A stretch of DNA of 64,000 nt, taken from the NCBI GenBank assembly GCA_026545225.1, contig CM048848.1:23724806-23788805 (forward strand). Reading direction: 5' to 3'. Of the stretch, positions 38,279-50,254 are shown one piece after another. The notes below the pieces were generated by a model, which was not told where the DNA came from, searched no databases, and saw nothing but the letters and a program-made list of their open reading frames with translations. How positions within the stretch are numbered: the stretch's first letter is position 1; each line of letters opens with the position of its first letter. A program made the translations under genes and the position numbers. This stretch comes from Cornus controversa. Taxonomy: Eukaryota > Streptophyta > Magnoliopsida > Cornales > Cornaceae.

Positions 38279-39697
38279 CCAAAAATTGTTCCTACCACCT
38301 CTGAAGCATCAACATCAACACAAGACGCTTACAAAAGCCAAACATTGTCAATTCAACAAATTTTAAGACGTAGGAAATAGACACAACAAGGACGTGGTAA
38401 CAAAGAAATATATTTTACTATAAATAACTACATTATATACTGCAAACAATACTTTACAATAAGTGATGCACGTAATAAGAAGTTCACGAAATTGAAAATA
38501 TACTTATTTATCACTAATTAATATTCGATCACGCACCATGTTTGGGGTACAGTACAAGACGTATTTCTATTCAAATTTCAGGGTATGACAACATGAGGTC
38601 CCAAATAGACCCCATATAAATCTTCCAGTTCACCCTTTTTGTAGTTCACATGCTTTGTATCAAAGCCAGAATGTGAACTTCTCCTTTCCCGACAACATTC
38701 TAACTAACGTTTTCTGAGTTTTCATTGCCCACTAATTAAGTGTTCCAAATCCATGCAGGAAATAGAACTTCAAGTATTTAAATTTTTTACACAAGAAAAC
38801 TTTAGATATGAACTGATTGTAGTCTCAACAATTACTTACCACTACCCAGCCCCATTTAATTAAATTACTATCACTGTACAAGATCTAAAAAGTAATTATT
38901 TGATGAATCTAAATCAAAGTAATTCGAAAGCTTAAACAAGGTGGCACAAAAATTCTAGCTGACAAGTAAATAACAGCCATCAGCATGAAAAGTGTTATGC
39001 AGAAGTTTATTATCAACCAAGCATTTCATACACCAGAGTCAATGCTTGAACCAAGACAAAGCATATTCTCGCAAGTAGGGACGCGTGAAAGACTATTTGG
39101 AGTCCAATTTTGGTGTGTGAGATCCTCGAACTCTTATCGACCTTCTGGACCAGTATGTGTAGTAATTTGAATTTATTTTACATGTTGTATATATTTAGTG
39201 CTTGAAAAATATATATGATGTATGTTTTAAATTCTGAAAATTATGAAATTGATTCATATGATTTAATTAGCATTCTGAAATTTTTATTTCCATATATGTA
39301 TGTTAATATGGTATTTGTATGCTGCATATTGCGCATTATGGCATGTTGAATTCCATTATTTTTAATAAAATTTGTATGATTTATTTGTAATTTTTTTAGC
39401 AAGTTATTGAAAGTAAAATTTGAATGTAGAAGCATGCCTAGGAATGCCATATTAAGTGAGAGATTGCTCAATTGAGAGATTTATTTTCCTCCCAAAAATC
39501 AATTTTGCATATACATTAAATTAAATATTAATGATAATCACTTGTGGCGCGAGAGATAATTAAAAGTTAAACTTTCTTTTTGATCTTGCAACTTGTGTAC
39601 TATTGTAACTGATTTAATTTTAATTTAAGCTGAAAAATTATGGTGTGTGTACTATCATTAATATCCCATGCGCATTTTCTCTACATCGAGTTTGAAA
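38279..39697. other. Non-coding AT-rich DNA before the copia fragment
   Basis: No gene is recognised. Part of it may be the 5' LTR or leader of the copia element, but I see no primer-binding site or terminus. Confidence 0.35.
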
Positions 39698-42090
39698 ATG
39701 GCAGCTAAGAACATTGTAACTGATTTGAAAAAGTGTGAGAAATTCGATGACGACAAATATGATATCTGGCACCGCAAGATCTATTATCTCTCAATGAGTA
39801 AGAAGTCCTAGAGACTCTTGACCAAGTGATGGCTGAGCTAGAGCAGGGAAATACAGCTCAACATTGCCGTGATCTTGAGGCCTATCAGTCTTGGTACAAC
39901 AGAGACCGGTGTGCGCGCTTTACTATGTTAAGCAGTATGTATAATAATTTGATTGGTGAGTTTGAGAATTTCCTAACTGCTAATAAACTATGGGAAGCCC
40001 TCAAACAAAATTTTGGCATCACTTCATTGGCTAAGCTGCGCGAATTGATTATGAAGTTTGACTCTTACCAAATAAAAGGCGCATCATTCAATGAAGCAAC
40101 ACTTAAGAGTCATGTCATCCACGATACACGAGCTTGGGGCTGCAGGTCATCACCTAACCAATGAACAACGGGTTCAGGTAGTGATCCGCTCTCTTCCACA
40201 TTCTTAGGATCACATGAATCAAAATATAACACATAATGATAATGTGAGAACATTTGATGACATATCGCGTCATTTGGAACTTGAGACTGAGTTCCTAGAG
40301 GTTGTTAAAGATGATAGTTTTGTGAATGTTGTTGAGGCTACTCCGCGCGAGACATATTGGTCCAAGCGCAAGAGAGCTAGTAGTGCTTTATAGAAAGAAA
40401 CAAGTGCTGGACCAGGGCCCAATGGAGCCAATGTTGCCAAGTACAAAAGAAGCAAGCATAATGGCCAGAATGATAAGACTAAGATGACTTGCTTTAACTG
40501 TAACAAGCATGGACAATTCATTCATGATTGCACTAAGCCGAAGAAGGTACTCCCTAGCTTAATTTCTCACATTGACTGCTTTTTATCTAGTCAAGTGTTA
40601 GTTGCTCGTTCTCTTTATTTGTGGGTTGTAGACTCGAGAGTGACCAACCACATCGTGAGGAATAGAGTTGGGTTCGAGGAATATCATCTAGTTGCAGTTG
40701 GAAGTAGAAAAGTTTACATAGGGAATGAATCCAGCATTGAAGTGCTCGGGGTTGGCACTTGCAAGCTTGATATACGAGATGGGTGCACTTTATATCTCCA
40801 TGATGTACTTTATGTTCCAAAAATTCGGCGAAACTTGTTATCAGTTATTAGCATGTTGAGTCTAGACTTTACCTTTCAGTTTGAGGATCAATTTGTCATG
40901 ATTTATTTTAGAATAGTTTATTATGGTTCTGGTCACCTTTATGATAGTTTTATGATTTTGTATATAGACTATTCTAGTTATAATATTGTCAATGACTATG
41001 TTTCTTTAATTGCTTCTAATGGTGATGTTTTTATTGATTCTATGAAATTTCATGCTAGATTAAGACACATAGGGCAATAGAGGATGACTAGGCTAGCTAG
41101 AGAAGAACTCTTAGACCCATTCGCTAAAGTCACCCTGCCCATTTGTGAGCATTGCCTTGTAGGAAAGATAACTAGAAAACCATTTGGCAGAGCCAAATGG
41201 GCATCTATTCTATTGCAGCTTATACACACTGATGTATGTGGCTCAATGAATGTGAGAGCAAGACATGAAGCACCATATTTCAACACATTTATAGATGATT
41301 GTACACGCTTTGGTAAAGTCAAATCAAAAGCATTGGATTGCTTTAGACATTATCTTAATGAGGTTGAAAATCAAATAGACAAGAGCATTAAGGCTCTTAG
41401 AATAGATCGAAGCCGTGAGTATCTATATGAGTAATTTAAGGAGCTCTATGAAGAAAAGGGGATTATTACACAGTTAACTATTCTTAGTACTCCGCAACAA
41501 AATGGTGTATCTGAGAGAATGAATTGTACACTGTTAGACAGGGTTAGGTCAATAATGGTGCAAGCAAATCTTCCCATTTCTTATTGGGGAGATGCACTAT
41601 TGACTACTGCCTAAATTCTTAATCGTGTGCACTATTGAGATATAGACCAACAAAAAGCCTAATTTGGGTAATTTACGGCCATGTGGATCAGCCGCTTACA
41701 TACACAATCTTTCTCATAAGCATGGGAAGTTGGTCCCTAGAGGAAATAAGTACATCTTCATCGATCCATTATTCTGAGCATTTTAAGGGCTATGTGTTTA
41801 TTAGTGAGCAACCTCATAGAAGTGTGACTGAAACTAAGTCACGTGATATGGATTTCCTAGAGGAGGATTATCCTACTAGAGGAGAGGTGAAAAAGGACTT
41901 AGAGCTCTAGGAGATGGAGGATCCAAAAGAAGGCACACTGAGTTGCTTAGTTGAGGATGAAGAAAAAAATCATTAAACTCCTAAGGATTGTGGGAGTGAC
42001 TTGCCCTCCAATGGACAAGTTCCAATAGATGAGGATTCTTATGATCTCCAGTTTCGTAAAAGCAAACGTGGAACTATCCCTTGTTGTTAT
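39698..42090 (+). pseudogene. Ty1/copia gag-protease-integrase fragment, degenerate
   Basis: From ATG 39698 the Gag region reads FDDDKYDIWHRKI, then the UBN2-like block LEAYQSWYNRDRCARFTML and LWEALKQNFG. A CCHC zinc knuckle, CFNCNKHGQFIHDC, lies near 40489. The protease site reads DSRVTNHI instead of the usual D-S-G/A-A-T. GAG-pre-integrase (FHARLRHIG) is followed by an integrase core with HTDVCG and STPQQNGVSERMN; the middle segment is shortened. A fragment of the region after the core follows (YSEHFKGYVFI, RSVTETKSRDMDFLEEDYPTRG). Reverse transcriptase and RNase H are absent: homology ends near SKRGTIP at about 42085. In-frame stops are at about 39809, 40391, 41078, 41432 and 41612, with frameshifts. 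Confidence 0.9.
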
Positions 42091-42659
42091 TTTTGAAATA
42101 CCCCCTACAATTTCACTCATAAGGTGGCCAGTCTCATACATAAAACATAAGGAGTACCTACAAGTGATAGCATACAAGCATAGAATACAAGGACAATAGA
42201 AGAAGAAGAAAGATTATAAATGCTGAAAGGAAAGTCTAACTGAAATAATAAATAATGTTCAATAATCAATGTACGAGTCTGAACAATACAACTTGAAAGG
42301 CCCGTAACTCAAGGAACCCTAAACCAAAAAGAATAAAAGTAAATACTTTCTAAAAAAGAACCAAGTCCTTACACTGAAGTCTAGTAAGGATATATGAATG
42401 TCACGCTCTACGAACTTAAGACTCTAACCCTACGGTGGAATCAGCCTGGGACCTGAAATATCAACAAAGTGGATTAAACCCACGAGCAAGTTCCCTCTAC
42501 TACCACCCAGTAGAGAACTGGTAAACATACCCTCTATATGAGGACAATATATAAATATAATATACCATTTTATCATTTACTCTCCTATCCAAGAAATAAT
42601 TAGAAATAGGTTCTAAACCAATCCATCTATTATCACAATAAAGGTAGAACAAGTTTCTA

Positions 42660-42955
42660 AGTTCAAACGAGTGGCAATCCTAACATGCCTGAACACATAA
42701 CTAAATTTCTTATTAAGTATTAGGCAATCCTGACATGCTTATACTCGTATTTTATGAATACCTTATTATATATTAGGCAATCCTGACATGCCCCCAAAAA
42801 TAATTTACAAATACCTTATTAGGTATTAGGAAATCCTGACATACCCCAAATATAATTTATAAATACCTTATTAAGTATTAGACAATCCTAACATGACCTC
42901 AAATATACTTTATAAATACCTTATTAGGTATTAGGCAATCCCGACATGCCTCCAA
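42660..42955. repeat. Minisatellite, about five units of roughly 60 bp
   Basis: Each unit has a version of AGGCAATCCTGACATGCC followed by AATACCTTATTAGGTATT. Units differ by a few substitutions. Confidence 0.8.
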
Positions 42956-43586
42956 TAATCCTTTAAATAAAAATTTAACATACTTAAAAACATACAATTA
43001 ATATAACGAAAATCTTATTGCCACATGAATTAATTAAACAAATAAAATAACACAACATACCATGAAAGTAAACGAATTTAACATACTCCCATATACTGAT
43101 TTAAACCTCAAACGATAAATCAAGTACGTTTATGATAGCAAAGAAGAAATTAAAAATTAATTAAAGAAGAAAAACCCCACAAAAACCTACATTTCAATTT
43201 AAACATCAAATATATCTAAACCTAGTTCTAGCCTAGGTTTCCTTGCATAATCTGTCTTTAAAAGTCTTATTAAAATTTTTAGAAATTTTCTGGAAATATT
43301 TGGTAATTTAAAATATTTTTCCTATTTTTTTCAATTTAAAAATTAAAAAAATATTTAAATATTCTGAACTGGGTCCAATGGTTGGGCTATGCGAGTGGGA
43401 CCGGACCACCACTTTTTTGGTCCCCACCGGTCGCCGAAACAGGGCGCATGCGCCCCACGCATCGAAGGCACACGTGGGCCTTACAGCCCCTGTTCGTCCA
43501 TCTTCTTCCAGCCCCATGCGCCTGTTACTAGTTTTCTCCCTACCAGCCACTTTCCCAACCTTATTCCGACCACTAAATCTCACATT

Positions 43587-43799
43587 TTTATATACTATGC
43601 GATCGCACGGTCCATTAGCTTGTATGAATTGTGTTGACAATTCCCATTTTTATATACTATTCAACTCTTATTCTCAGTGGTCGCACGGTCCATTAGCTTG
43701 TATGAATTGTGTTGACAATTCCCATTTTTATATACTATTCAACTCCTATTCTCAGCGGTTGCACGGTCCATTAGCTTGTATGAATTGTGTTGACAATTA
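43587..43799. repeat. Tandem repeat, 2.7 units of about 78 bp
   Basis: Three occurrences of GCACGGTCCATTAGCTTGTA with AATTGTGTTGACAATT just after, at about 43605, 43684 and 43760. AATTGTGTTGACAATT is itself an imperfect palindrome. The units are nearly identical. Confidence 0.9.
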
Positions 43800-43854
43800 G
43801 GCATTTGAGAAAGAGATATGGTAACATCATGCACACCATGTGTGAGTGGGAGAT

Positions 43855-44104
43855 TGTAATACCCCGCTCCAACACATGGTATAATATTGTCCGTTTTGCG
43901 CCTAAGCCCGCACGGTTTTGCTCTTGGATTTTATCCCAAAAGGCCTCATACCATTTGAAGAGAACACACTACATATAAGCACATCCCCTTTTCCACACCC
44001 AGGCGATGTGGGATTGAGCACCCTGTACCCTGTCAGTGTGGTAGCTCAACCCAGTGTCTGTCTTCACACCTGCCCACTCATACCCGTCCACAAGGGTTAC
44101 TACA
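43855..44104 (-). mobile_element. TRIM solo LTR, copy C (250 bp)
   Basis: This is the reverse-orientation LTR of the family at 11940 and 15595, starting TGTAATACCCC and ending GGGTTACTACA. A perfect 5 bp duplication, GAGAT, lies at 43850-43854 and 44105-44109. No internal region is present, so it is the product of LTR-LTR recombination. Confidence 0.95.
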
Positions 44105-44109
44105 GAGAT

Positions 44110-44674
44110 GTTGGACTTTGGGTTTGGACCTAAATCGGGGCGCACATAGGGGAGTCCAACCCAGTTAGAAAACCCTAATTCCTATCTTAGGGGTTAAGAA
44201 ATAAGACAATATCAATATGTTATATTATCTACCTCGCTTTCGTAGTGTAGTTCCACCACGAGATCAAATGACTCTTTGGAGGCACGTGAATCAATCGGTT
44301 CATTGATTCTTTCGGGTTAAAGTTACATCGAGATAACCCGATTCACTTCCGCATCAATTAATATTGTTTTTCCTACATTGATTGATTGTGGTCGAGGTCG
44401 TCATTTTTGTGTGGACACTTTTGATTCGTTCGAATAAATTATGAACGAATTTAAATTAATAGATTTGAGATCTAATAAATTTTTTTTTTTTTGAAATTGA
44501 ATTTCTAAATTCAAGAGGATATTATGTTAGAGGTATAAGAGATACGAGTTGTGCTAAGCACTTTCAATATTCTTTATTGCTTTGATCAATGATGCTATAC
44601 GTGTAGATCAGTAACACTACCATAGGCAGCAAGAGAGATTTTAGCCCAACTAGTGACTGCACCATCTGTTGAGA
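44110..44674. other. Non-coding DNA, possible LTR remnant
   Basis: It contains AACCCTAATTCC and a T-run at about 44480-44492. No gene, terminus or duplication is recognised. Confidence 0.3.
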
Positions 44675-45148
44675 AAGAAACTGGACAACTTTATTTTGTA
44701 GATTATTTCTTATGTGAATGTCTATTTATATACATAGGTTGAACTCATCATATCCCATAAGATGGCACTCATTATTCAGTCAAATCTTCCACAACATTCA
44801 AGAATTTTAGACAAGTAGAAAGAATGACCATTCGAGTATTGAGATTGGAAGATTTTAATACTCAGTAGTTGGTAGATGAGTATTTTAATACTCAGGCCAG
44901 CAGATATTGATGGTCCGGGTTAAGCATACGCATACACATTAAAATGTTGAGCAGCCTAATTTGACCCACCACGCCTTCCCCACAGTATAAAATTATTATT
45001 GGACCGACCATTTGCATTAAAGTCTTCACATCTCTATCGAAGTAGTTTTTTAAAAGATTTATTTAATTTTTCACAAAAACTGTTTCAATTCAATAATTGA
45101 CAAAAGAGAGCCAATAACTTGTTGTGAGAGCCTTCTCTAGTCTTTAAA
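44675..45148 (+). repeat. Duplicate of the intact TNL's upstream region (decapitated promoter)
   Basis: It matches 51058-51513, upstream of the intact TNL, at high identity, with indels at 44910-44940. It keeps a TATA-like TATAAAA (44986) and two of the three W-box-like TTGAC sites; the site at 51119 is changed to TTGAAC here. The duplicate continues after the SINE and LTR element at about 49325-49420 (ACTATTTTAGATTGATTGTC). No TIR exon follows it; plastid DNA does. It is probably the promoter of a lost TNL copy, or a partial tandem duplication. Confidence 0.85.
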
Positions 45149-48100
45149 GGTTGTATCTGTTGGAAAATATATATGCGTATATGTTACTATTTAAGATATA
45201 ATGCAATTTTACTAACACGTTAAATCACATAAACGTAATAGAAAATCTCTTACCATATTGAACTCATGTATAGTACATATATCACATGTTATATAAACCA
45301 TATGAAATATAACAGAAGTTAAAATATATAAATACTGAAGAACCTGTAGATCGAGGCTAGAGTTAGACTCTATGTCCTTAAGACAATTATCGCCCCGCAA
45401 TGGTGTTGAACGGACTCTTGGCGACTGTCTCCCAGGATACAACGATCTTTATCTCAATCAGTAGCAACACTACAAACCAACTGAGCTTCTGCGAACCACC
45501 TGTGTGTTTGTACTCTCTTGGACTTGACTCTCCTAACCCGTTGGTTCAGACCAGACTACTAAGACTTTCTACCACTTGAGTTAAGCTATATAGTGAGAGA
45601 GACTTGATGCTCAGAGAGAAGAAGAAGAAGTCAGAAAAAGATATTTTACAAATGAAAGTAAATGGCCTATTTATAGGCATACTAGTACCCTTTCAAAAGT
45701 ACCCGAATAGGCATGGGACACGTCCTTTGGTGCAAAAGGTTGTAACTCGTAATGTTTCAACTTTAAACACTACTAATTGTGTCTATTCGATACTAACAGA
45801 CACTTTTGGTGTCTATTCAGTGTGAATCGCACTGTTTCACTTTTAATTTTCATTCAATTTTTCTAACAATCCCCCACATGAATGAAAATTAATATAATTT
45901 AAAAAACAGACTTTGACTTCCACTAAGAGAGTACAGTTGGAAAGTTATTGCATCGAGATAGATAGCTTTTGGCCTTGAATCTTCCCTAGTGTAATACTAT
46001 CGGATTTACTTGGCTAACTAGTGACATAAAGTCTTGAACTATTCAGCCGTTTATGTAAAACCAGACAATAGTATACACACAATACCTTTCCACACAAAGT
46101 TGGTTCTTTCGGTTGTGTTCATTTTGGCCCTGAACAAATCCTGGTATTCATGAGTGCTCTAGAGAACTTAGCCTTGTCATTCTCATAGAAACGGCCTACT
46201 TCACACTCATATAGGTGATTCTCTATTAAGAGTATCCTACCATACTCCACTTGGATTTCCAAGATATAGGAATTACTAAAAGCTTTTACTTAACCTGATA
46301 CCCACGACAGGCAGCACTGTGTCATTATAGGAATAGATAGAAGATAAAATCTTCCAGTGCTACTGGTGAGTCACTCAAAATTTCAGTTGTCCCTTTGAAT
46401 CTAGATCTTGGGATCTCCAGTCAGCTAGATAGGGTTTCCATTAGGGTGACTTGTTAGTTTTAGGCTTTAAGCCTATTCCCCTCAATGACATCATCACTTG
46501 CTCTCTAATTCAACCTTTCATATATGTGGCCACCAAGTTGTTCTTTGATTTATACACTCTATAGAGATTTTCTCATTTGAGAGCAGTGGCATTGGTGTTA
46601 GCCAGTTTGGAATATCCTTTAAGAAATTTTTTTTTTTTTCACTTCTTAATCATTCTTGCTTTATTTAAAGCAACTATCTTCTATTCCATGACTACACCTT
46701 TAATATTAAAGACATGTCCATTCGTGGATCTAAAGTCTTTTATATCCCTTAATACCAATGTCAATCCTTGATAAATACAATCATTAATTTCAAGATGGAT
46801 CTCAACCACCTCAATACAGTTAATATTTTCTCGAATTACTTGTATATCAAGTTATGTGCAACTTGTCATTTGGATCATAACAACATAGTTAGAAAACATA
46901 TCCATCTAGAGTATCTTTAGCATGCATCATACTCATTGACATGTAACCAACTTACCTATGTCATTGATTTAATATTTGTTTCAATCTACACATAGATTTT
47001 CCAAGTTTGCACACTCTCTTTTCATAATTTAAAACTGTGAACCCTCATTGATTATTTCAAATCAATTTTTCATTAATAGAATCTTGCTCTATATTCTTGA
47101 ATTACACACAAGATATGCCCCATTAATATCCTAATAATTTTAGGAACACATTATATAGACACCCCCACATTTCGAAGTATTTATAGAAGATATAAGGTCT
47201 TTCTATATATCATTCAACATGTGTCTTAATAATTTTCTTAATGAGGTATAAGATTAAATTTGAGGATAGTTGAACTTCCCCCACAACTTCTGGATAATCC
47301 AGAATTTATCTACAAATCATTTGTACTTTAGGGTGCTTGCATTTTAGCAACATCATTTCAATTAAATTGCTAAATTGACTCTCAACCTCATTCTCAAAAA
47401 TTCACTTCACATTATCTTGTGTAATTCCTATCAAAGTATTAAATATATATATATTTTTTTCATCTCTCATGTACACATATAAAAGTCACATATATCATTG
47501 TGATTTAATACTTGAGGTACAACACTCTTTTGTACGAGTGAAAATAAACTCTAGTTAATTTCCTTTCACATGTGCCAAATAAGAGTTAGGACATCCACAC
47601 AAGTAGAAAAATTAACTTGATTCCAGGTTTACACATCCTTGGATTTAATACACATGAACTCATTGAAGAACGAGTTCTCTCACTAAGGTTATTTCTAATA
47701 CAACCTTATTTTGGTAGTAGAGGATTTTCTTAAAAAGATTTAATCTTCATATTTGATAAATAATACAATCCTCTTATCAGAGCAGATATGATGAGAAATA
47801 TCGATTCATCACCCTCTGATTTGACGACTAGATTCATTTTAGAAATCATGATAAACACCATTTATCATGTGTACCCTCAATAGTCTTATATGGTGTATAT
47901 CTCTTTCATACCCTAATTATTCCTCTAACACAACATGTGCCTTGGAGAATGTCTCAAAATTTCTTCTTATTCTCGACAAGAATAATTATCTCTATTATAC
48001 TTGTCATTTTTCACATTATAAAAATATTAGTAAATACAACACTAATTTAAATGTAACACTAGATCAACATTTCATAAATATTGAATAACACGAATCATAC

Positions 48101-49320
48101 TTAAATTTATCACCAAGATATAAGCATATTACATGCGCATCATAAAAATACCAACTATGTAATATCAAATTCATTCTTTAATAATGACATTCAACTCAAA
48201 TCGTATGATTTGTATATATATTCATATTCAATATCACACCAATATTGAATTAAAGCATATCACAAACTTAACCAATATTATATCATAAATACTGAATTTT
48301 ACAAAATAAACAATACTTTATGTGGTATTTATATTTCACAAATATTTAACTAATATTGAACTCATCAATATTTTATACTTCGTATAAAATCACTATCTTA
48401 AATAGTAGCATATATACAACAACAAAGCAAATTAATTGTCTTAAGATTGTTGGAAAATATATATGCGTATATGTTACTATTTAAGATATAATGCAATTTT
48501 ACTAACACGTTAAATCACATAAACGTAATAGAAAATCTCTTACCATATTGAACTCATGTATAGTACATATATCACATGTTATATAAACCATATGAAATAT
48601 AACAGAAGTTAAAATATATAAATACTGAAGAACCTGTAGATCGAGGCTAGAGTTAGACTCTATGTCCTTAAGACAATTATCGCCCCGCAATGGTGTTGAA
48701 CGGACTCTTGGCGACTGTCTCCCAGGATACAACGATCTTTATCTCAATCAGTAGCAACACTACAAACCAACTGAGCTTCTGCGAACCACCTGTGTGTTTG
48801 TACTCTCTTGGACTTGACTCTCCTAACCCGTTGGTTCAGACCAGACTACTAAGACTTTCTACCACTTGAGTTAAGCTATATAGTGAGAGAGACTTGATGC
48901 TCAGAGAGAAGAAGAAGAAGTCAGAAAAAGATATTTTACAAATGAAAGTAAATGGCCTATTTATAGGCATACTAGTACCCTTTCAAAAGTACCCGAATAG
49001 GCATGGGACACGTCCTTTGGTGCAAAAGGTTGTAACTCGTAATGTTTCAACTTTAAACACTACTAATTGTGTCTATTCGATACTAACAGACACTTTTGGT
49101 GTCTATTCAGTGTGAATCGCACTGTTTCACTTTTAATTTTCATTCAATTTTTCTAACAGTATCCAGTGTACAAGGTTCCGGCTTGAGTGGAGTTTGGGAG
49201 AGGTAGATGTCGTCTAGCCTTACCTCCATTTTTGGAGAGACTACTTTCAAGTTTCGAACCCGAGACCTATCGCTTTTGGGCGAAGGCACTTGTCATCGCA
49301 CCAATGTGCAACCTCTCTAC
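45149..49320 (+). mobile_element. Au-like SINE (about 170 bp), split by an LTR retrotransposon
   Basis: The SINE pieces are about 45149-45157 and 49159-49320. It has the Au-SINE phrases CCAGTGTACAAGGTTCC, TAGCCTTACCTCC and GGAGAGACTACTTTCAAG, then a B-box-like TTTCGAACCCGAGACC near 49252. The flanks CTTTAAA and CTTTCTTTTTAAA resemble the single uninterrupted site in the promoter copy at about 51510, consistent with target-site duplication. Everything from 45158 to 49158 is the inserted LTR element. Confidence 0.75.
45158..49158. mobile_element. Full-length LTR retrotransposon, 4001 bp, apparently identical LTRs, no gag-pol
   Basis: LTRs of 711 bp lie at 45158-45868 and 48448-49158; read side by side they show no difference. 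They start TGTTGGAAAA and end TTTCTAACA. A perfect 5 bp duplication, GTATC, lies at 45153-45157 and 49159-49163. The 2579 bp interior starts ATCCCCCACATGAATG and shows no gag, protease, integrase or reverse transcriptase in any frame, only short unconvincing frames, so it is a LARD-like non-autonomous element. Identical LTRs imply a very recent insertion. Orientation is not certain. Confidence 0.95.
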
Positions 49321-49429
49321 TCTTTCTTTTTAAAAAAAATAATGCTAAAACACTATTTTAGATTGATTGTCCCACGATTGTCAGTGCCATTGTGAAAAAA
49401 AAGAAGCAATTGAAACAGTTTGATTACTC

Positions 49430-50250
49430 AACTCAATTAACAGTACTTCTAGAGTCCACTTCTTCCCCATACTACGAGTGAAAGGGAAAATATACAGACT
49501 ACCGTTAAAGCATCCCAAGCGAGACTTACCATATGCATGTGAATTATGTCCCCTATCTCTATGAATATGAAAGAATTATTCCATTATTACTCACTAATAA
49601 TAGTGAACGGTGAAGAGTTAAAAAGGGATTCTGACCCAACACTATTGATGAACCAATTCAATAAATCTACTTATAATAAATTCCTATATGATTTCTAATT
49701 GGAAAAGATTAAACACAAGCAAAATACACCGTAACATCTCAAGGGAATATTACTAATCGAACATGTAGGAATAATAGGACCTATTCTTTCTTTTTGTGTT
49801 GACCTTCATAAGTAAAAGGAAAGGCATAAAAAGATAGGCTATTATTTATTACATAATTTTCTCAAGCCAATAAAGACGGAGAAAATTGACTCAAGAAATA
49901 ATTTGATTAAAAGCTCCATTGTAAAATTCAGACCTAACCATTAAGCAAGAAGCGGTGGGAACGGTGGAACCAATGAATGCAGAAGATTTTATTGAAACCG
50001 AATCTTAATGATTCAATGGTCGGGATGGCGAAACAAACCGAAAACCAATTCATTTATTCTGAGAGACAACTGAAATACATATTGAAAGAGTAAATATTCG
50101 CATGCGAAAACTTTGAGATTGCTAAATTTTGGACAATTCAATACGATAAAAGACAAAATAAAATAAAGATTCGTTATAGTCTTAGAAAAAACAATATTAT
50201 CTATAAATAGAAATATATCTTTAATATGTTTAGTTATATATCCAAATAAC
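49430..50250. other. Nuclear plastid DNA insert (NUPT) with petN and adjacent spacer
   Basis: The minus strand encodes a recognisable petN at 49449-49538. The following 700 bp have the texture of the plastid spacer that adjoins petN; I recognise this part by memory only. The left limit is near the end of TNL-promoter homology (about 49430). The right limit is obscured by the solo LTR at 50255. Confidence 0.75.
49449..49538 (-). pseudogene. petN: Plastid petN (cytochrome b6f subunit) nuclear pseudogene
   Basis: Thirty codons from ATG 49538 to TAG 49449 give a 29-residue product of exactly petN length, ending [12 protein letters not shown] and starting [11 protein letters not shown]. The plastid protein is a single membrane helix of the cytochrome b6f complex. 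The nuclear copy keeps the frame but has substitutions in the N-terminal half (for example Asp within the helix). It has no nuclear promoter or transit peptide, so it is not expected to function. Confidence 0.85.
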
Positions 50251-50254
50251 ATAT

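Larger units (their letters stand above)
42095..43854. mobile_element. LTR-like block with two minisatellites
   Basis: The block begins where the copia fragment stops (GAAATACCCCCTAC). It has the texture of the large LTR-type elements elsewhere in the window, including CACCCAGTAGAGAAC near 42506 (compare CAGTAGAGAATCAAC at 61140). No coding domain is found. Ends are not defined; the TRIM solo LTR at 43855 lies in or beside it. Confidence 0.45.

Noticed and set aside
42660..42955. CRISPR-like array
   Set aside because: Units are contiguous degenerate tandem repeats without unique spacers, and the DNA is plant nuclear.
45212..45825. Identical small frames at 45212-45825 and 48502-49115 as duplicated genes
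   Set aside because: They are inside the two LTRs of one retrotransposon; identity reflects recent insertion, not gene duplication.
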